Numbered from the stretch's first letter, positions 24,289 to 34,077 are shown. The stretch: 64,000 nucleotides of DNA from an uncultured Acidimicrobiales bacterium (GCA_937997485.1 CALKTH010000022.1:1-64000), one strand, 5' to 3'. Notes: generated by a model from the sequence alone, not told the origin. Numbers and translations: made by a program.

Positions 24289-26610
24289 TCAACCCCCTCC
24301 TATCGGCGCGAAGCTGCCCACCATGAAGGAAGTTCCGGTGAAGCCGATGTAGATCGTTCCGGGCTCGGAAAGGTCGCCGGTCAGTGTTTTGATTCCCTGA
24401 TAGTTGCCGCCCGGTGCGGTCGTGATGAGTTCCCATGTTTCGAGCCCATCAATTGAGCGCCAAACGCCGGCGGTTCCGTTGATGGTGCCCGAGGCGTACA
24501 CAGCTGCTCGCTCACCCTGCACCGGCGCACCGAACCCCAGTGCGACGATGTTCTCCGTGCCGGGAAGGATTCGCCAGGTATCACCACCATCGGTGGATTC
24601 GTAGGCCGGCCACTCGTCGCCCTGGAGAATGCCGGGCGAGAAGATGAGGTGTTCGGCGTCCGTTGGAGATGACACGAGCGTGGCGTTGAACCACCCGACC
24701 GTCCACCCAACCGGCAGGCCCTCCGATGCCTTGAGTTCCCAGGAGGTCCCACCGTCGGTGGACACGAAGAGCCCGAGCCGCTGGTGATAGAGGTAGAACG
24801 TGTTCGGTAGCACACGATCCGCAACCAACACCTTCCGGTTCAGGAAGTACTGCTGATGCGAGCCACCGGCGTAGTTGCCTGAATCCGTCGTGAACTCCGA
24901 CGTTCCCGGCAATTCGATGCGCTGCCACGTCGCACCGCGATCCTTTGAGGTGTGCAGCGCGTTGTTGAAGCTGGGGAGCCACACCAAGTTGTTCGTGTCG
25001 TTGGCTGCCACGGCAATATTGCCGAAGATCAGCTCTTCAGGATGCCCGCTCTCATAGGAGGCGAACGGCGTCCAACTCTCGCCACCGTCTTCGCTGTAGG
25101 CGGAGAGGAATGAGTCCGGCTCGCCCCGGCAGCAACCCCGTTGGTCACCGATCACTGAGACGACGAAGTTGGGATCTGCAGGAGTCCAGTCGAGGTCCCA
25201 TGCGGTATTGAAGCGTTGCGCCGGGTGGTTGACTGCGTCCTTGGCACTGGTGCTGCCATGCCAGAAGATGCCTCGATCCCAGTGGGCCGTGACTGGCTCG
25301 CCGCCCGGCGGAACAACAACGTCGTTGGAGACCAGCTCTTCGACGCCCTCGGACTCGCACTCGAGCCCGAGTGTGTCGCTTCCGTTGTCCACACCGCGCC
25401 AGATTCCGAAGCCTTCCGGCACCCAGACCTGGTTCGCCACCTGTCGATCGAACCGGATGGAGCCGGTCGGAAGGAAGTCGTTCGGGTAGATCTCGAGCCA
25501 CGGGATCGCCTCACAGGACGTCTGAACAGACAGGCTGTCCCAGTCCGCTCCCCCGTTGGACGTTCGCCAGAGCGATCCGGCACCGATCGTCCGACCACCA
25601 ACAAGCACGAGATCAGGATCGAACGCATCGACCGACACGGTCTCGTAGTCCTTCGAGTTGTTTGGGGTGACATCTGTGATCGTCTCACCGACGATCTGCA
25701 GCACTCGTCCTGGATCGCGCTCGACGACCCACAGCCGTCCGTCATTGCCGAATTCCGCATCGAAGGGAAGACCTTCGCTGGCCTGCACCAGCGTCCAGGT
25801 GACGCCAGCGTCGGTGCTACGGAAAAGACCTTCGCCGGTGACGCCCGCCCAGGCGGTGTCGCTGGAGGGATCGAAGACAACGAACAGAATGCCCGCCGGA
25901 TCACCTCGGTCTCCTTCGACCACGACACCGGTGGGCACCGAGTCGATCTGTTCGAACGTTGTCGCACCGTCGGTCGAACGCCACAGCCCCTGGTTTCTGG
26001 TGGCCAGCAGCACGAGATCGGGATCGTTCGGATGAACCGCAAGACGCTCTCCCGAGGTCCGCCAGTCGCCGTTGGCGTGGATGTTGAAGAGCTGCTCGGA
26101 CGCCGTCCAGGTCTCGCCGGTGTCTCGACTGATGAGAATGCGACCGGTCTGGTTCTTCAGTGGGCCACCGGTGCTGATGTAGAGACGGCTCGGATCGCTG
26201 GGAGCGATCGCCATCGCCTCAACCAGGTAGTCCTCCCGCACGGGATTCTCCACGCCGGCTTCGGTGAGCAGTTGGTCCCAGCGGCGCTCACCCTCGTTCC
26301 AGCGATAGATGCCACCGACGTCCGTACGAGCCAGCCGGACAGATCCGTCCGCGTTGGAATCGAGGCCGGTCACGAAGCCACCGGCGCCGGAGGAAAGAAC
26401 TTCCCAGTCGTATTCGACCGGGGCCGGCACCGGGTCGGTCTCCGGAATCGGTTCGGTGGTCGGCGGTTCCTGGAAGGGCTCGTCCTCCCCGGGTCGGAGA
26501 TCCTCAGTGGTCGGCACCACCGTTTGCTCGTCGCCGCCCGTGCAGGCCGCAGCAATGAGCCCCAGAGCGAGCAGCAAGGCCACTCCGCTTCTTCGATGAC
26601 GCGTCGACAT
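24289..26610 (-). CDS. GH74-like secreted lipoprotein with BNR/Asp-box repeats
   Basis: About 773 residues. The N-terminus has basic residues, a hydrophobic stretch and LGLIAAAC, a lipobox, then an acidic Pro/Thr-rich linker. The mature part starts GAGGFVTGLDSN followed by ARTDVGGIYRWN, closely matching the first blade of GH74 xyloglucanases. Repeated Asp-boxes (SxDxGxTW variants such as STDGGTSW, SEDGGESW, STDGGDTW) mark a double beta-propeller. GH74 enzymes cleave beta-1,4-glucan backbones, including xyloglucan. An extracellular glycanase inside an EPS operon may trim or release the polymer. I chose ATG 26610 (MSTRH); ATG 26661, overlapping the upstream stop as ATGA, is an alternative. Confidence 0.82.
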   Translation of the reverse strand: MSTRHRRSGVALLLALGLIAAACTGGDEQTVVPTTEDLRPGEDEPFQEPPTTEPIPETDPVPAPVEYDWEVLSSGAGGFVTGLDSNADGSVRLARTDVGGIYRWNEGERRWDQLLTEAGVENPVREDYLVEAMAIAPSDPSRLYISTGGPLKNQTGRILISRDTGETWTASEQLFNIHANGDWRTSGERLAVHPNDPDLVLLATRNQGLWRSTDGATTFEQIDSVPTGVVVEGDRGDPAGILFVVFDPSSDTAWAGVTGEGLFRSTDAGVTWTLVQASEGLPFDAEFGNDGRLWVVERDPGRVLQIVGETITDVTPNNSKDYETVSVDAFDPDLVLVGGRTIGAGSLWRTSNGGADWDSLSVQTSCEAIPWLEIYPNDFLPTGSIRFDRQVANQVWVPEGFGIWRGVDNGSDTLGLECESEGVEELVSNDVVVPPGGEPVTAHWDRGIFWHGSTSAKDAVNHPAQRFNTAWDLDWTPADPNFVVSVIGDQRGCCRGEPDSFLSAYSEDGGESWTPFASYESGHPEELIFGNIAVAANDTNNLVWLPSFNNALHTSKDRGATWQRIELPGTSEFTTDSGNYAGGSHQQYFLNRKVLVADRVLPNTFYLYHQRLGLFVSTDGGTSWELKASEGLPVGWTVGWFNATLVSSPTDAEHLIFSPGILQGDEWPAYESTDGGDTWRILPGTENIVALGFGAPVQGERAAVYASGTINGTAGVWRSIDGLETWELITTAPGGNYQGIKTLTGDLSEPGTIYIGFTGTSFMVGSFAPIGGG

Positions 26611-26657
26611 GGTGTTCCGCCGTTCCCTCATGGTTGCCACGGTAGTCAGGGCGTCTG

Positions 26658-27974
26658 TCACCGTGACGTCGGCCGAAGCGCCGCTGGCTCGGGCCGAACC
26701 GCGATCGAGCCCGTTGGGGCCCCTGAGCCGGCTGCCCTGAACAGCGCCGCAAGTCGTCTGGCCTCTTCTTCGCTGTTGAAGTGCTCCACGACGATCTTCC
26801 TTCCCGCGGTCCCGAGCTGGGTACGTAGGGTTCGGTCATCCGCCAGCTTCTGGATGCAGGTTGCGAGCGCGTCGACGTCTCCTGGAGGTACGACGAAACC
26901 GGTTTCACCGTCGATCACGAGTTCGGAGACGCCACCCACCTGGGTTGCGATGACCGGAATACCGGAAGCTTGCGGCTCCATCAAGCTGACAGGTACGCCT
27001 TCAGCGAAGCTCGGCAGAACGTAGATATCGGATCGAGCAAGGAGGTCCGCGACATCCGCCTGGCTCACGTAACCCAGGAACTGGACGGCATCGGCGAGGC
27101 CGACCTTGCGTGCGTGCGATTCGAAGTCGGCTCGCTTTGGTCCGTCGCCGGCAACCTCGAGATGCACCTCAGGCAGCCCCGCAGCTCGCCGGTCTCGATT
27201 CACCTGCGCCATGGCGTCCAGCAGGATCGTGAGACCTTTGACGTGATCGAGCCGAGCGGCGAACGCCAGACGAATCGGAGCGGTGGGGTCAGATTCGGGA
27301 GCATTGAAGCGTGACTCGGCCGATGCCCGATACCGCTCGGGATCGACACCGCAGTGGATGATGTGGAGCTTGTCCGCCGCCTCTTCCGAACTCAGCAGTT
27401 GCGCTTGGCTTCGACAGAACCATGAGATGCAGCTGACAAACGTCGCCCGCTCGATCTTTGCATCGAGCCGCCACGTGTGAGCTTCGAAGAACACACCGGG
27501 GCCATGGAGCGTGAAACTGAATGGAAGGTTGGCGAGGGCCCCCGCCAACATCGCGATCGATGAAGACACATCGCCGAAATGGCTGTGCACGTGCGTGCGC
27601 TTGCCGCCGATCAGGCGCTGGGCGAGCACGCCCGCCTCCAGGAAGTAGAAGAGCTGGTAGAGGCCTCCACGGAGACCTGGCCGTTTCGTGTCCAAGGCAA
27701 GCCGAAGCGCGTCGACGTATCGCTTGGGCGATCGAACGAGCAACCCGAGGTGGGCTTGAACCAGGCCAAGCGGCGAGGGTGGCAGCACGTACGACGTGGC
27801 GTCGCGCATCGCTCGCTGCTCATCGCCGACCATGTGCTCATCACCGGGTCGGCGGGCCGCATGCGTTTCGACGTCGAGGCCGAGATTCCGAAGCGCCTGG
27901 ACTTCGCGCTGGATGAACGTGTCCGTCGCTCTCGGAAACTCAGTGGCGAAGTACGCGATTCGAGGCTCGCTCAT
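26658..27974 (-). CDS. GT4 glycosyltransferase (WcaL-like)
   Basis: This 438-residue GT-B enzyme begins IAYFATEFPRATDTFIQREV, the N-terminal pattern of colanic-acid WcaL-type GT4 enzymes, with HVHSHFGDVSSSIAM and FTLHGPGVF near 126-158. The C-terminal domain has RLAFAARLDHVKGL and SFAEGVPVSLMEPQASGIPVIATQVGG, containing the E-x7-E region in the form MEPQASGIPV (the second Glu is not canonical). It is coupled by ATGA to the SDR gene upstream. It likely adds one sugar of the repeat unit. Confidence 0.87.
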   Translation of the reverse strand: MSEPRIAYFATEFPRATDTFIQREVQALRNLGLDVETHAARRPGDEHMVGDEQRAMRDATSYVLPPSPLGLVQAHLGLLVRSPKRYVDALRLALDTKRPGLRGGLYQLFYFLEAGVLAQRLIGGKRTHVHSHFGDVSSSIAMLAGALANLPFSFTLHGPGVFFEAHTWRLDAKIERATFVSCISWFCRSQAQLLSSEEAADKLHIIHCGVDPERYRASAESRFNAPESDPTAPIRLAFAARLDHVKGLTILLDAMAQVNRDRRAAGLPEVHLEVAGDGPKRADFESHARKVGLADAVQFLGYVSQADVADLLARSDIYVLPSFAEGVPVSLMEPQASGIPVIATQVGGVSELVIDGETGFVVPPGDVDALATCIQKLADDRTLRTQLGTAGRKIVVEHFNSEEEARRLAALFRAAGSGAPTGSIAVRPEPAALRPTSR

Positions 27975-29017
27975 GTCGACCGCTGCACCACATCAGAGAC
28001 AAGGTCGACGCCGGACACGCTTCGTTGCAGTGCGGCAGTCAGATCGTGTCGGGGTGTCCAACCCAAAAGACGCTTCGCCTTGTCGTTGCGGTACACGAAC
28101 GGCTTGAAGCGGGCATCGATCTGATCGGGCATGCCGATGCTCGGGACCTTCGCTCGACCATCGAAGAATTGCTTGTTCACGGCATCGACCGCTGACGCTG
28201 CCGCCCGCATGAGCGGTCGCGGCACGAAGATCGAAGACGGTGTTTCCTCCAACGCCTGGACGCGTTTGGCGTATTCAGCCTGCGTCGGCAGCTCGTCATC
28301 CACGATGTTCACGACCTGGCCGTCGACCTGTGACCGGCGGGCAGGATCCACGATGGCTTCCGCCGCCAGCGCCAAGGCATCGGCGGTGTTCTCCACGTAG
28401 GTGATGGGCGGGCGGGCCTTCGCTCCGATGCGGAGATTGATCGGCCCGAACTCGCCACCAAGAAGCGGATGCCAGAGCTGATCTCGGCCATAGATCATGC
28501 CGGGGCGAATCATGATCATCGCGTTGCCGTCTTCAGCACCGAAGGCCTCGTACAGCTCGTCTTGATACAGCTTCGTTTCGGCGTACTCGTCGCGGCCCCG
28601 CGGGTCGCTGATGACCGGGAACGTCTCATCGAACTCGGTGCCCGCCTTGCGCGCTCCGTAGTCGTAGACGGAGAACGTGCTCACCGCGACGAGATTCTTG
28701 ACACCGGCCTCCCGGGTGGCGAGCAGCAGGTTCTCGGTGCCGAGCACCGTTCCGGCGAATCGAGAGAAGAAGTCGCCACCCTTCACGGCCGCCAGGTGCA
28801 ACACGACGTCGCAGCCGGCAATGCCTTCCGCCAGGCCAGCGCGGGATGCGAGGTCACCACGGCAATACGAGAGCCGGCCAGTCTGCTCTGCCGCCGCCAA
28901 TGCCTTCGGTGATGAGGCGGGACGAACCATCGCCACGACTTCGTGTCCCCGAGCAATGGCCTCGGCAACAACGTGGCGTCCCACGAAACCTGTGGATCCA
29001 GTGATGAAGACCTTCAT
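27971..29017 (-). CDS. NAD-dependent epimerase/dehydratase (extended SDR)
   Basis: This 348-residue protein has VFITGSTGFVGRHVV (TGxxGxxG, about 3-17), DVVLHLAAVKGG, SVYDYGA, and YAETK as the active-site YxxxK. The C-terminal part is of the extended-SDR type (YVENTADAL.LAAEA, VVNIVDDE). The substrate is unknown: the family covers NDP-sugar epimerases, reductases and 3-beta-HSD-like enzymes. ATGA overlaps at both ends place it in a coupled set with the Gfo/Idh/MocA oxidoreductase and the WcaL-like GT4. Confidence 0.83.
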   Translation of the reverse strand: MKVFITGSTGFVGRHVVAEAIARGHEVVAMVRPASSPKALAAAEQTGRLSYCRGDLASRAGLAEGIAGCDVVLHLAAVKGGDFFSRFAGTVLGTENLLLATREAGVKNLVAVSTFSVYDYGARKAGTEFDETFPVISDPRGRDEYAETKLYQDELYEAFGAEDGNAMIMIRPGMIYGRDQLWHPLLGGEFGPINLRIGAKARPPITYVENTADALALAAEAIVDPARRSQVDGQVVNIVDDELPTQAEYAKRVQALEETPSSIFVPRPLMRAAASAVDAVNKQFFDGRAKVPSIGMPDQIDARFKPFVYRNDKAKRLLGWTPRHDLTAALQRSVSGVDLVSDVVQRST

Positions 29018-30102
29018 CGGGACGCCTCCGCTTCGAGCAGCTGATCAACGAGCTGGGCCGCAGCGAGAATCTGGGCCGGCGAAACCGGTGGAGCCTGTCC
29101 GTTTTGGAACGCGGCGTAGGTGTCGTCCAGGAACTTGGCGAGCCCGTGATACGGGCCATGCTGCAGGAGCTTCTGGCCGAAGTTCTTGAACCCCGAACGA
29201 GCGAGCTTGGTGCCATTCACAATGTGATTGACGATCGGCGTGAGCTGCTCCCCACCCGGACGAGGGCCCACCACTTCAAGGAAGGGGTGGAACAGATCCG
29301 TGGCCGCCTGCCCACCGCTTCCCCGCACGACGACGGAGAAGAGGTCAGGTTTGGTGCTGCACGAAAAGCGGAGGCGCCCGTGGAAGGGCCCCGTTGCGTT
29401 GTGGCCGACGAGGAGTGCATCGAGGTCATCGAAGCGGAACAGGTCTCCCCCGCCGTGGTTGCTCCACACGGCGGCGACCCGTTCATACGTCGCTTCTCCC
29501 GACAAGGTGTTCATGAGATATGCGAAGTGGGTGATGAAGTCGTGGATCACTCCGGCCGGCATGTCGTGGATCGGATTCGGCAGGTTCTCATCGGCGAATC
29601 GGCTGCCCTCATCACGAATCGGCAGGGCCATGCGGATGTCGACTTCGTGGACGTCGCCGATCGTTCCTGCTGCGACGACCTTCTGCAGCTCGAGAATCTC
29701 GTCGTTGAAGCGGTAGTTGTGATTCTCGACCAGATGCACCCCGTGCTTCGCTGCGACCGCCAGCAGCTCGGCGGCCTCACTCGACGTAGGTGACATCGGC
29801 TTTTCACAGATGACGTGCACGCCCCGTTCAAGACACATCGTGGCGAGGAAGCCGTGGGTGTTCGGCGGTGTCAGCACATGGACGACGTCGGGCCGAGCCT
29901 GTTCGAGCATCGTTGCCACATCGGTGAAGGAGTCCTCTGCATCGAAGCGTCGGGCGGCGATGCCGGAAGAGACCGGCGAGAGATCGCAGATGCCGACCAA
30001 CCGGGACCGACTGCTCGAGCGCAGAAAGTCCAGGTGTTGCAGTGAGATGGCACCGGCACCGATCACAGCGGATCGGAGCGCGGGAAGGCCGGACGAGGTC
30101 AT
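29014..30102 (-). CDS. Gfo/Idh/MocA family oxidoreductase
   Basis: This 362-residue protein has LRSAVIGAGAISLQHLDFL (Rossmann, about 8-26), DVVHVLTPPNTHGFLA, and HVICEKPMSPT with the catalytic EKP lysine. Family members oxidise or reduce sugars and sugar-nucleotides (for example UDP-GlcNAc(A) 3-oxidases), so it probably modifies a precursor of the surface glycan. I chose ATG 30102, with GGAG 8 nt upstream. The track start (30258) would overlap the sulfotransferase by 74 nt and adds residues without similarity. ATGA overlap with the downstream SDR. Confidence 0.87.
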   Translation of the reverse strand: MTSSGLPALRSAVIGAGAISLQHLDFLRSSSRSRLVGICDLSPVSSGIAARRFDAEDSFTDVATMLEQARPDVVHVLTPPNTHGFLATMCLERGVHVICEKPMSPTSSEAAELLAVAAKHGVHLVENHNYRFNDEILELQKVVAAGTIGDVHEVDIRMALPIRDEGSRFADENLPNPIHDMPAGVIHDFITHFAYLMNTLSGEATYERVAAVWSNHGGGDLFRFDDLDALLVGHNATGPFHGRLRFSCSTKPDLFSVVVRGSGGQAATDLFHPFLEVVGPRPGGEQLTPIVNHIVNGTKLARSGFKNFGQKLLQHGPYHGLAKFLDDTYAAFQNGQAPPVSPAQILAAAQLVDQLLEAEASR

Positions 30103-30184
30103 GCTGTCTCCATCGGACGAAGCGACCCGAGGATCAAGGACAGATTCGGGAAGGAGTGCGTGAACCTCGTCATGCGCTGACCTC

Positions 30185-31270
30185 TCAGGGAGCGTCGGGA
30201 GCGAGTCCCAGCTCGGCTTTGCGACTGGGGCTGTAGGCGTACTCTCTGCCGTCCTCACGCCACGAGCGGATTCGGGACGCCCGCTCTCGCTTGTTCATCT
30301 CGGTCTTGCACTTGACCTCGATGCTTCGCACCCCGACCTTGCGGGCCGCGAACTCGGCCAGGAAGTAGGGGCCGTACTCCTCCAACTTGTGCTTCCACTT
30401 CTTGGCAGTGGCCTCGGCCTTGATCTTCTTGAGCTCGTTGGCGCCAACGTCGAGTGCGGGAAGACCGCTTGGCTCGTAGCCCCGCTCAGTCAGGAGCTCA
30501 CCAACACGGGCCTCGGCGAGCTGAATCTCACGCTCTGACATGGTGGTGCGCCACTCGTCGGCCTTTGCAGGATTCGGCCGGTCGTAGTCCGTGGGGGCGA
30601 CGTAGCTGAGCATCTCTGGGTCGTAGGTGACACCAAGGAACGCCAACACTGGCGCCAGCGCTGCCTCGTGATCGGTGGCGAGATCTTCGAACCGGATCTC
30701 GAGACGGCGATCGGCCGGGACCCATTGGCAGAGCTCGTTCCACTCCCGCTCGGTCTCGACCCACTTCTGTGCACTCAGATAGGTGTTGAAGCCCCAGTCC
30801 TTGGCGACCCCGGACTTGGCCATCGCTCGTGGATCCCGGATCAGATGGATGAAGCGGGCATCAGGCCAGAGGCGCAACATCTGGGGAGCGTCTCGATGGA
30901 GCTTGGTGACGAAGATCCCCTTGCCCGCCGCTGCCTTGCGCTGCTCCACGAACGACTGAGCGACCTCGATCACGCTGCCAAGCGAGCTGTCGAAGGTGAG
31001 TCCCATACCGGCGAACTGGTTGTCCGTGGAGAGAAATTCCTCGTATTCCGCCATGGTCGGCAGGCTGATGGTTGCGGGATCTTGACCGGCCTCGGGCGGG
31101 GGAAGCGCCTCAGCGACGAAGCGGAAGCCCTCCATGCACGTGATCTCAGGATGCGAGTCCAGCAGCAAACGGAACAGTGTGGTTCCGGTGCGTTCGGCAC
31201 CGACGAAGAAGACAGGCGACTCGCCAACGTGGGACGGGGTGTGTGTCGAAGGTTGGTCTGAGCTGGACAT
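30185..31270 (-). CDS. PAPS-dependent sulfotransferase (first of three)
   Basis: This 361-residue protein has the 5'-phosphosulfate loop VGAERTGTTLFRLLLDSHPEI (about 23-43) and the 3'-phosphate-binding segment RFIHLIRDPRAMAKSG (about 138-153), the two hallmarks of the sulfotransferase superfamily (Sulfotransfer_3 type). It transfers sulfate from PAPS, probably to a sugar or lipid-linked glycan. Its C-terminus contains SWREDGREYAYS, nearly shared with the paralogue at 35326-36306 (SWREPGREYSV). A leaderless -10 (TAGCGT, 7 nt before the ATG) precedes it, so it probably starts the minus-strand run to the GH74-like gene. Confidence 0.88.
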   Translation of the reverse strand: MSSSDQPSTHTPSHVGESPVFFVGAERTGTTLFRLLLDSHPEITCMEGFRFVAEALPPPEAGQDPATISLPTMAEYEEFLSTDNQFAGMGLTFDSSLGSVIEVAQSFVEQRKAAAGKGIFVTKLHRDAPQMLRLWPDARFIHLIRDPRAMAKSGVAKDWGFNTYLSAQKWVETEREWNELCQWVPADRRLEIRFEDLATDHEAALAPVLAFLGVTYDPEMLSYVAPTDYDRPNPAKADEWRTTMSEREIQLAEARVGELLTERGYEPSGLPALDVGANELKKIKAEATAKKWKHKLEEYGPYFLAEFAARKVGVRSIEVKCKTEMNKRERASRIRSWREDGREYAYSPSRKAELGLAPDAP

Positions 31271-31277
31271 CCGGGCG

Positions 31278-31283
31278 ACGCTA
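31278..31283 (-). promoter_or_regulatory. Leaderless-type -10 element (TAGCGT) before sulfotransferase
   Basis: On the minus strand TAGCGT is followed by CGCCCGG (7 nt) and the ATG at 31270, the same spacing seen at 10627 and 39882. It would start transcription at or next to the A of the ATG. Confidence 0.5.
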
Positions 31284-31427
31284 GCGGCGGGCCGGGCGGA
31301 CGGCGACGAGGCAAAAACCTGACGAGCCGCCTACCATCGCGGCGCGGCAGGGCAGTCGACGCATTTTGATGCAACGTCCGGCTGTGTAGGCCGTTGCGAA
31401 GATGCGTCTGCGAGATGGCATGACGCT

Positions 31428-31445
31428 GACCACACCGATGTGGTC
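31428..31445 (+). repeat. Hairpin GACCACA-CCGA-TGTGGTC upstream of GT4 gene
   Basis: A perfect 7-bp inverted repeat with a 4-nt loop ends 18 nt before the chosen ATG of the GT4 gene at 31464. It covers the alternative GTG start at 31440. It might be an operator or a 5'-UTR stem; nothing further can be said. Confidence 0.4.
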
Positions 31446-31463
31446 GAACAGACCGGAATCGGG

Positions 31464-32615
31464 ATGACACCTTTGGAGAACTCACTCCCAGCGACACCAA
31501 CACCTCGTGGTTCGCGGCTCGGCTCGAGGTTCGCCATTGCGATGAGCACCTCCGTCGACAGCCAGTCGTTTCGGGACCGGCACGCGGCAGACCTGGGACC
31601 CCATCACACCATGGTGAGCCTCGCCGACCTCACCGGCGGCAGCCTCATGCAACCGGACGGCGGCCCACCGAGTATCTTCGACCGCGTCGGAGGCAAATTG
31701 ATCGGTCGGCCCGAGCTGTGGACATCTGCTCGCGCAATCCTGCGCAGCGATGCCGACGTCGTCTACTGCACCGGTGAAGACATCGGCATTCCGCTGGCCC
31801 TTCTCGCCTCGGTCCGACGTCGCTCGATGGCCGTCGGCATCTACTTCCTCGCACCTCAGCGGCCGCGAGCCAAGTTTCTGGGCCGGGCGGCTCTCCGTCT
31901 TCTGCCGAACACGTTCGCTGCCACGGGAACGGAAGCGAAGCTGACCTTCCTGGAAGGCTGGCTCAAAGACTCGGTCAACGAACTGGTGCTGGCCCACGAA
32001 CAGACCGACACCACGTTCTTCCGTCCCGCCGACGTCGCCGGTGCCACAAACCCCGCCGCCACTCGAGTCCACATCGCCAGCTGCGGACTCGAGCAGCGAG
32101 ACTACGTGAAACTCAGCAAGGCCCTCGGCCGTCTGAACCGAGATGGGATCGAGGTAACGGCCGGTGTGTGTGCCGTCTCCCCCAACTTCTCCGATCGCAC
32201 GCGAGTGGAAATCCCTGAAACGCTGCCGACAGGGATGGAGATGCGTCACTACGAGTTCGATGAGCTACGGGATCTCTACCGCACGGCGACCGTCACGGTG
32301 ATTCCGCTGCTCGAGAACGAGTATTCAGCCGGGCTCACCACGATGCTCGAGGCCATCGCGTGTGGCTCGCCGGTCATCATGACCCGAACCGAAGGCCTCG
32401 CCTCGGACTTCATCGATCAAGATCTCATCGTGGGTATTCCTCCCGGTGACGATGAAGCGCTGGCAGATGCGATCAAGATGGTGATCAAGGAACCCGATGA
32501 ACACCGGGAACGTGCCGAACGTGCACGGAACTGGGTCCTCACCAATCACTCGAGCACGCCCTACGTCGAAACGCTTGCCGCCGCTGCAGAGCGCGCCGGC
32601 GCCACACAGCACTGA
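31464..32615 (+). CDS. GT4-like glycosyltransferase
   Basis: About 383 residues, GT-B type. The N-terminal half is not strongly conserved. The C-terminal half has VTVIPLLENEYSAGLTTMLEAIACGSPVIMTRTEGL (about 272-307), the donor-site E-x7-E-like motif of GT4 enzymes. ATG 31464 is preceded by GGAATCGGG; the track start GTG 31440 is an alternative. The Wzy-like gene begins 10 nt downstream, so the two form a short plus-strand operon. Confidence 0.8.
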   Translation: MTPLENSLPATPTPRGSRLGSRFAIAMSTSVDSQSFRDRHAADLGPHHTMVSLADLTGGSLMQPDGGPPSIFDRVGGKLIGRPELWTSARAILRSDADVVYCTGEDIGIPLALLASVRRRSMAVGIYFLAPQRPRAKFLGRAALRLLPNTFAATGTEAKLTFLEGWLKDSVNELVLAHEQTDTTFFRPADVAGATNPAATRVHIASCGLEQRDYVKLSKALGRLNRDGIEVTAGVCAVSPNFSDRTRVEIPETLPTGMEMRHYEFDELRDLYRTATVTVIPLLENEYSAGLTTMLEAIACGSPVIMTRTEGLASDFIDQDLIVGIPPGDDEALADAIKMVIKEPDEHRERAERARNWVLTNHSSTPYVETLAAAAERAGATQH

Positions 32616-32625
32616 ACACCACTCC

Positions 32626-34077
32626 ATGACCACGATCTCTCCCGATTCCCCTACCGCTCCCGACGGTGACGCCGCAGGGCCGAGCACGGATCTCATTCCC
32701 GCGGCCGCGCCGACCGAACGTCCACAGCCTCCGCGGTTCACTCGCATTGGCGATCGGGTCGGCTTCAACCCGGCACCGAAGACCGCCGAACCCTTCGGTC
32801 CCTTTGCCCTCGGCTTCGGAAGTTTGTACATCACGATCTCCTTCTTCCTTGCGGCTCCCGTGATGCCGCTCGAGCCTCGCTGGGCAACCCTGACCCTCGC
32901 CTTTGCCATGGGTTCGTTGCTCCTCATCCCGAGAGAGCACATGCGACGCATGGTCGTCGACGGTCCCGTGATGCTGATGGCCTTTTGGATTGCAATCACT
33001 GCGCTGTGGTCGGTCAATCCGAGCTTTGCCGTGTTCCAGGTTCGGCGAGATCTTCCCGTCGTGATCGCCGTCAGCCTCCTGGCGGGGGCACTTCCTTCCG
33101 ATGTCACCATTCGGGCGATCCGTCGGGCGATCTGGATCGCCATGGGCATTACCGCCTTCGCCCTTCTCATCGACCCCGAGACCCGAAGCCACGCCGCCGA
33201 CGGCATCTACGCCGACCCCTATCCCGGCTGGCACGGCTGGTTCATTCACAAGAACACGATGGCGCCGTACATGGTCATGGGCCTGATCACCACGCTCATG
33301 TTCGACAAGGAACCGCTCCGACGGGGCCTCACGCTCGCCGGACTGGCGGTGCTTCTGATCGGATCTGACTCCGCCACGGGCCTTTCGGCCGGGATGTTCG
33401 TCGTGGCGCTTTGGGTCTGGTTCCGACTGTTCCATCGCAGCGGTGGGCGTTGGTCCACCGGCTATGTCGTGGCTTCGACTGCTGTGGCACTGTGCGGACT
33501 GATGGGTGCCATCGCCTCGCTCAGCGCCCTGACCAGCGCGTACGGCAAGGACCTGACCTTCAGTGGGCGCACGTTCATCTGGAGCGCCGTGTTGAGCGCT
33601 ATCGAGAAGCGGCCGTTCACCGGCCAAGGCCTCGGCAGCGTGTTTTGGATTCCCAACTCCATCACCAGAGAGATCTGGCGAGATGTGGGGTTCAAGATCC
33701 CGCACTCGCATAGCGGCACGCTCGACGTCGTGCTCAACTTCGGACTCATCGGTCTCGTGCTCTTCACCGTGATGTTCCTCAGTTCGATCGCCATGGGCAT
33801 TCGCCTGTTGCGCATCTCCCCCGTCGTGGCGGAGTGGTTCCTGATTCTGCTGGCCGCTCAGTTCCTGATGGGCCTCTCGGAAAACGTGTTCCTCGGATCC
33901 TGGCTCGTCTATATGGCGGCGGCTCGCGGCGTCGTGCAACGCCGGACACGGGACGGCGATCCCGAGCCCGAGTCGAAGCCGGCGGCCAAGCCTGGCGGGC
34001 TGCAGCATTCAAACCTTCCCGAACTCACCGCGGGATCAGGCAGCTCGGCAACACCTGCCCTGCCGTCCGGCCACTGA
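32626..34077 (+). CDS. O-antigen ligase/Wzy-like polysaccharide polymerase (second copy)
   Basis: This 483-residue polytopic protein has about ten helices after a Pro/Asp-rich cytoplasmic N-terminus. It carries a SGRTFIWSAVLSAIEKRPFTGQGLGS segment and, near residue 360, KIPHSHSGTLDVVLNFGLIG, the His-containing Wzy_C loop that matches the first copy at 1694-3052. Internal landmarks such as GKDLTFSGRTFIW here and GKDVTLTGRTTLW there show that the two are paralogues. It probably polymerises or ligates a lipid-linked glycan. The track ORF adds 43 residues from the 3' end of the GT4 gene; ATG 32626 is preferred. Confidence 0.85.
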   Translation: MTTISPDSPTAPDGDAAGPSTDLIPAAAPTERPQPPRFTRIGDRVGFNPAPKTAEPFGPFALGFGSLYITISFFLAAPVMPLEPRWATLTLAFAMGSLLLIPREHMRRMVVDGPVMLMAFWIAITALWSVNPSFAVFQVRRDLPVVIAVSLLAGALPSDVTIRAIRRAIWIAMGITAFALLIDPETRSHAADGIYADPYPGWHGWFIHKNTMAPYMVMGLITTLMFDKEPLRRGLTLAGLAVLLIGSDSATGLSAGMFVVALWVWFRLFHRSGGRWSTGYVVASTAVALCGLMGAIASLSALTSAYGKDLTFSGRTFIWSAVLSAIEKRPFTGQGLGSVFWIPNSITREIWRDVGFKIPHSHSGTLDVVLNFGLIGLVLFTVMFLSSIAMGIRLLRISPVVAEWFLILLAAQFLMGLSENVFLGSWLVYMAAARGVVQRRTRDGDPEPESKPAAKPGGLQHSNLPELTAGSGSSATPALPSGH

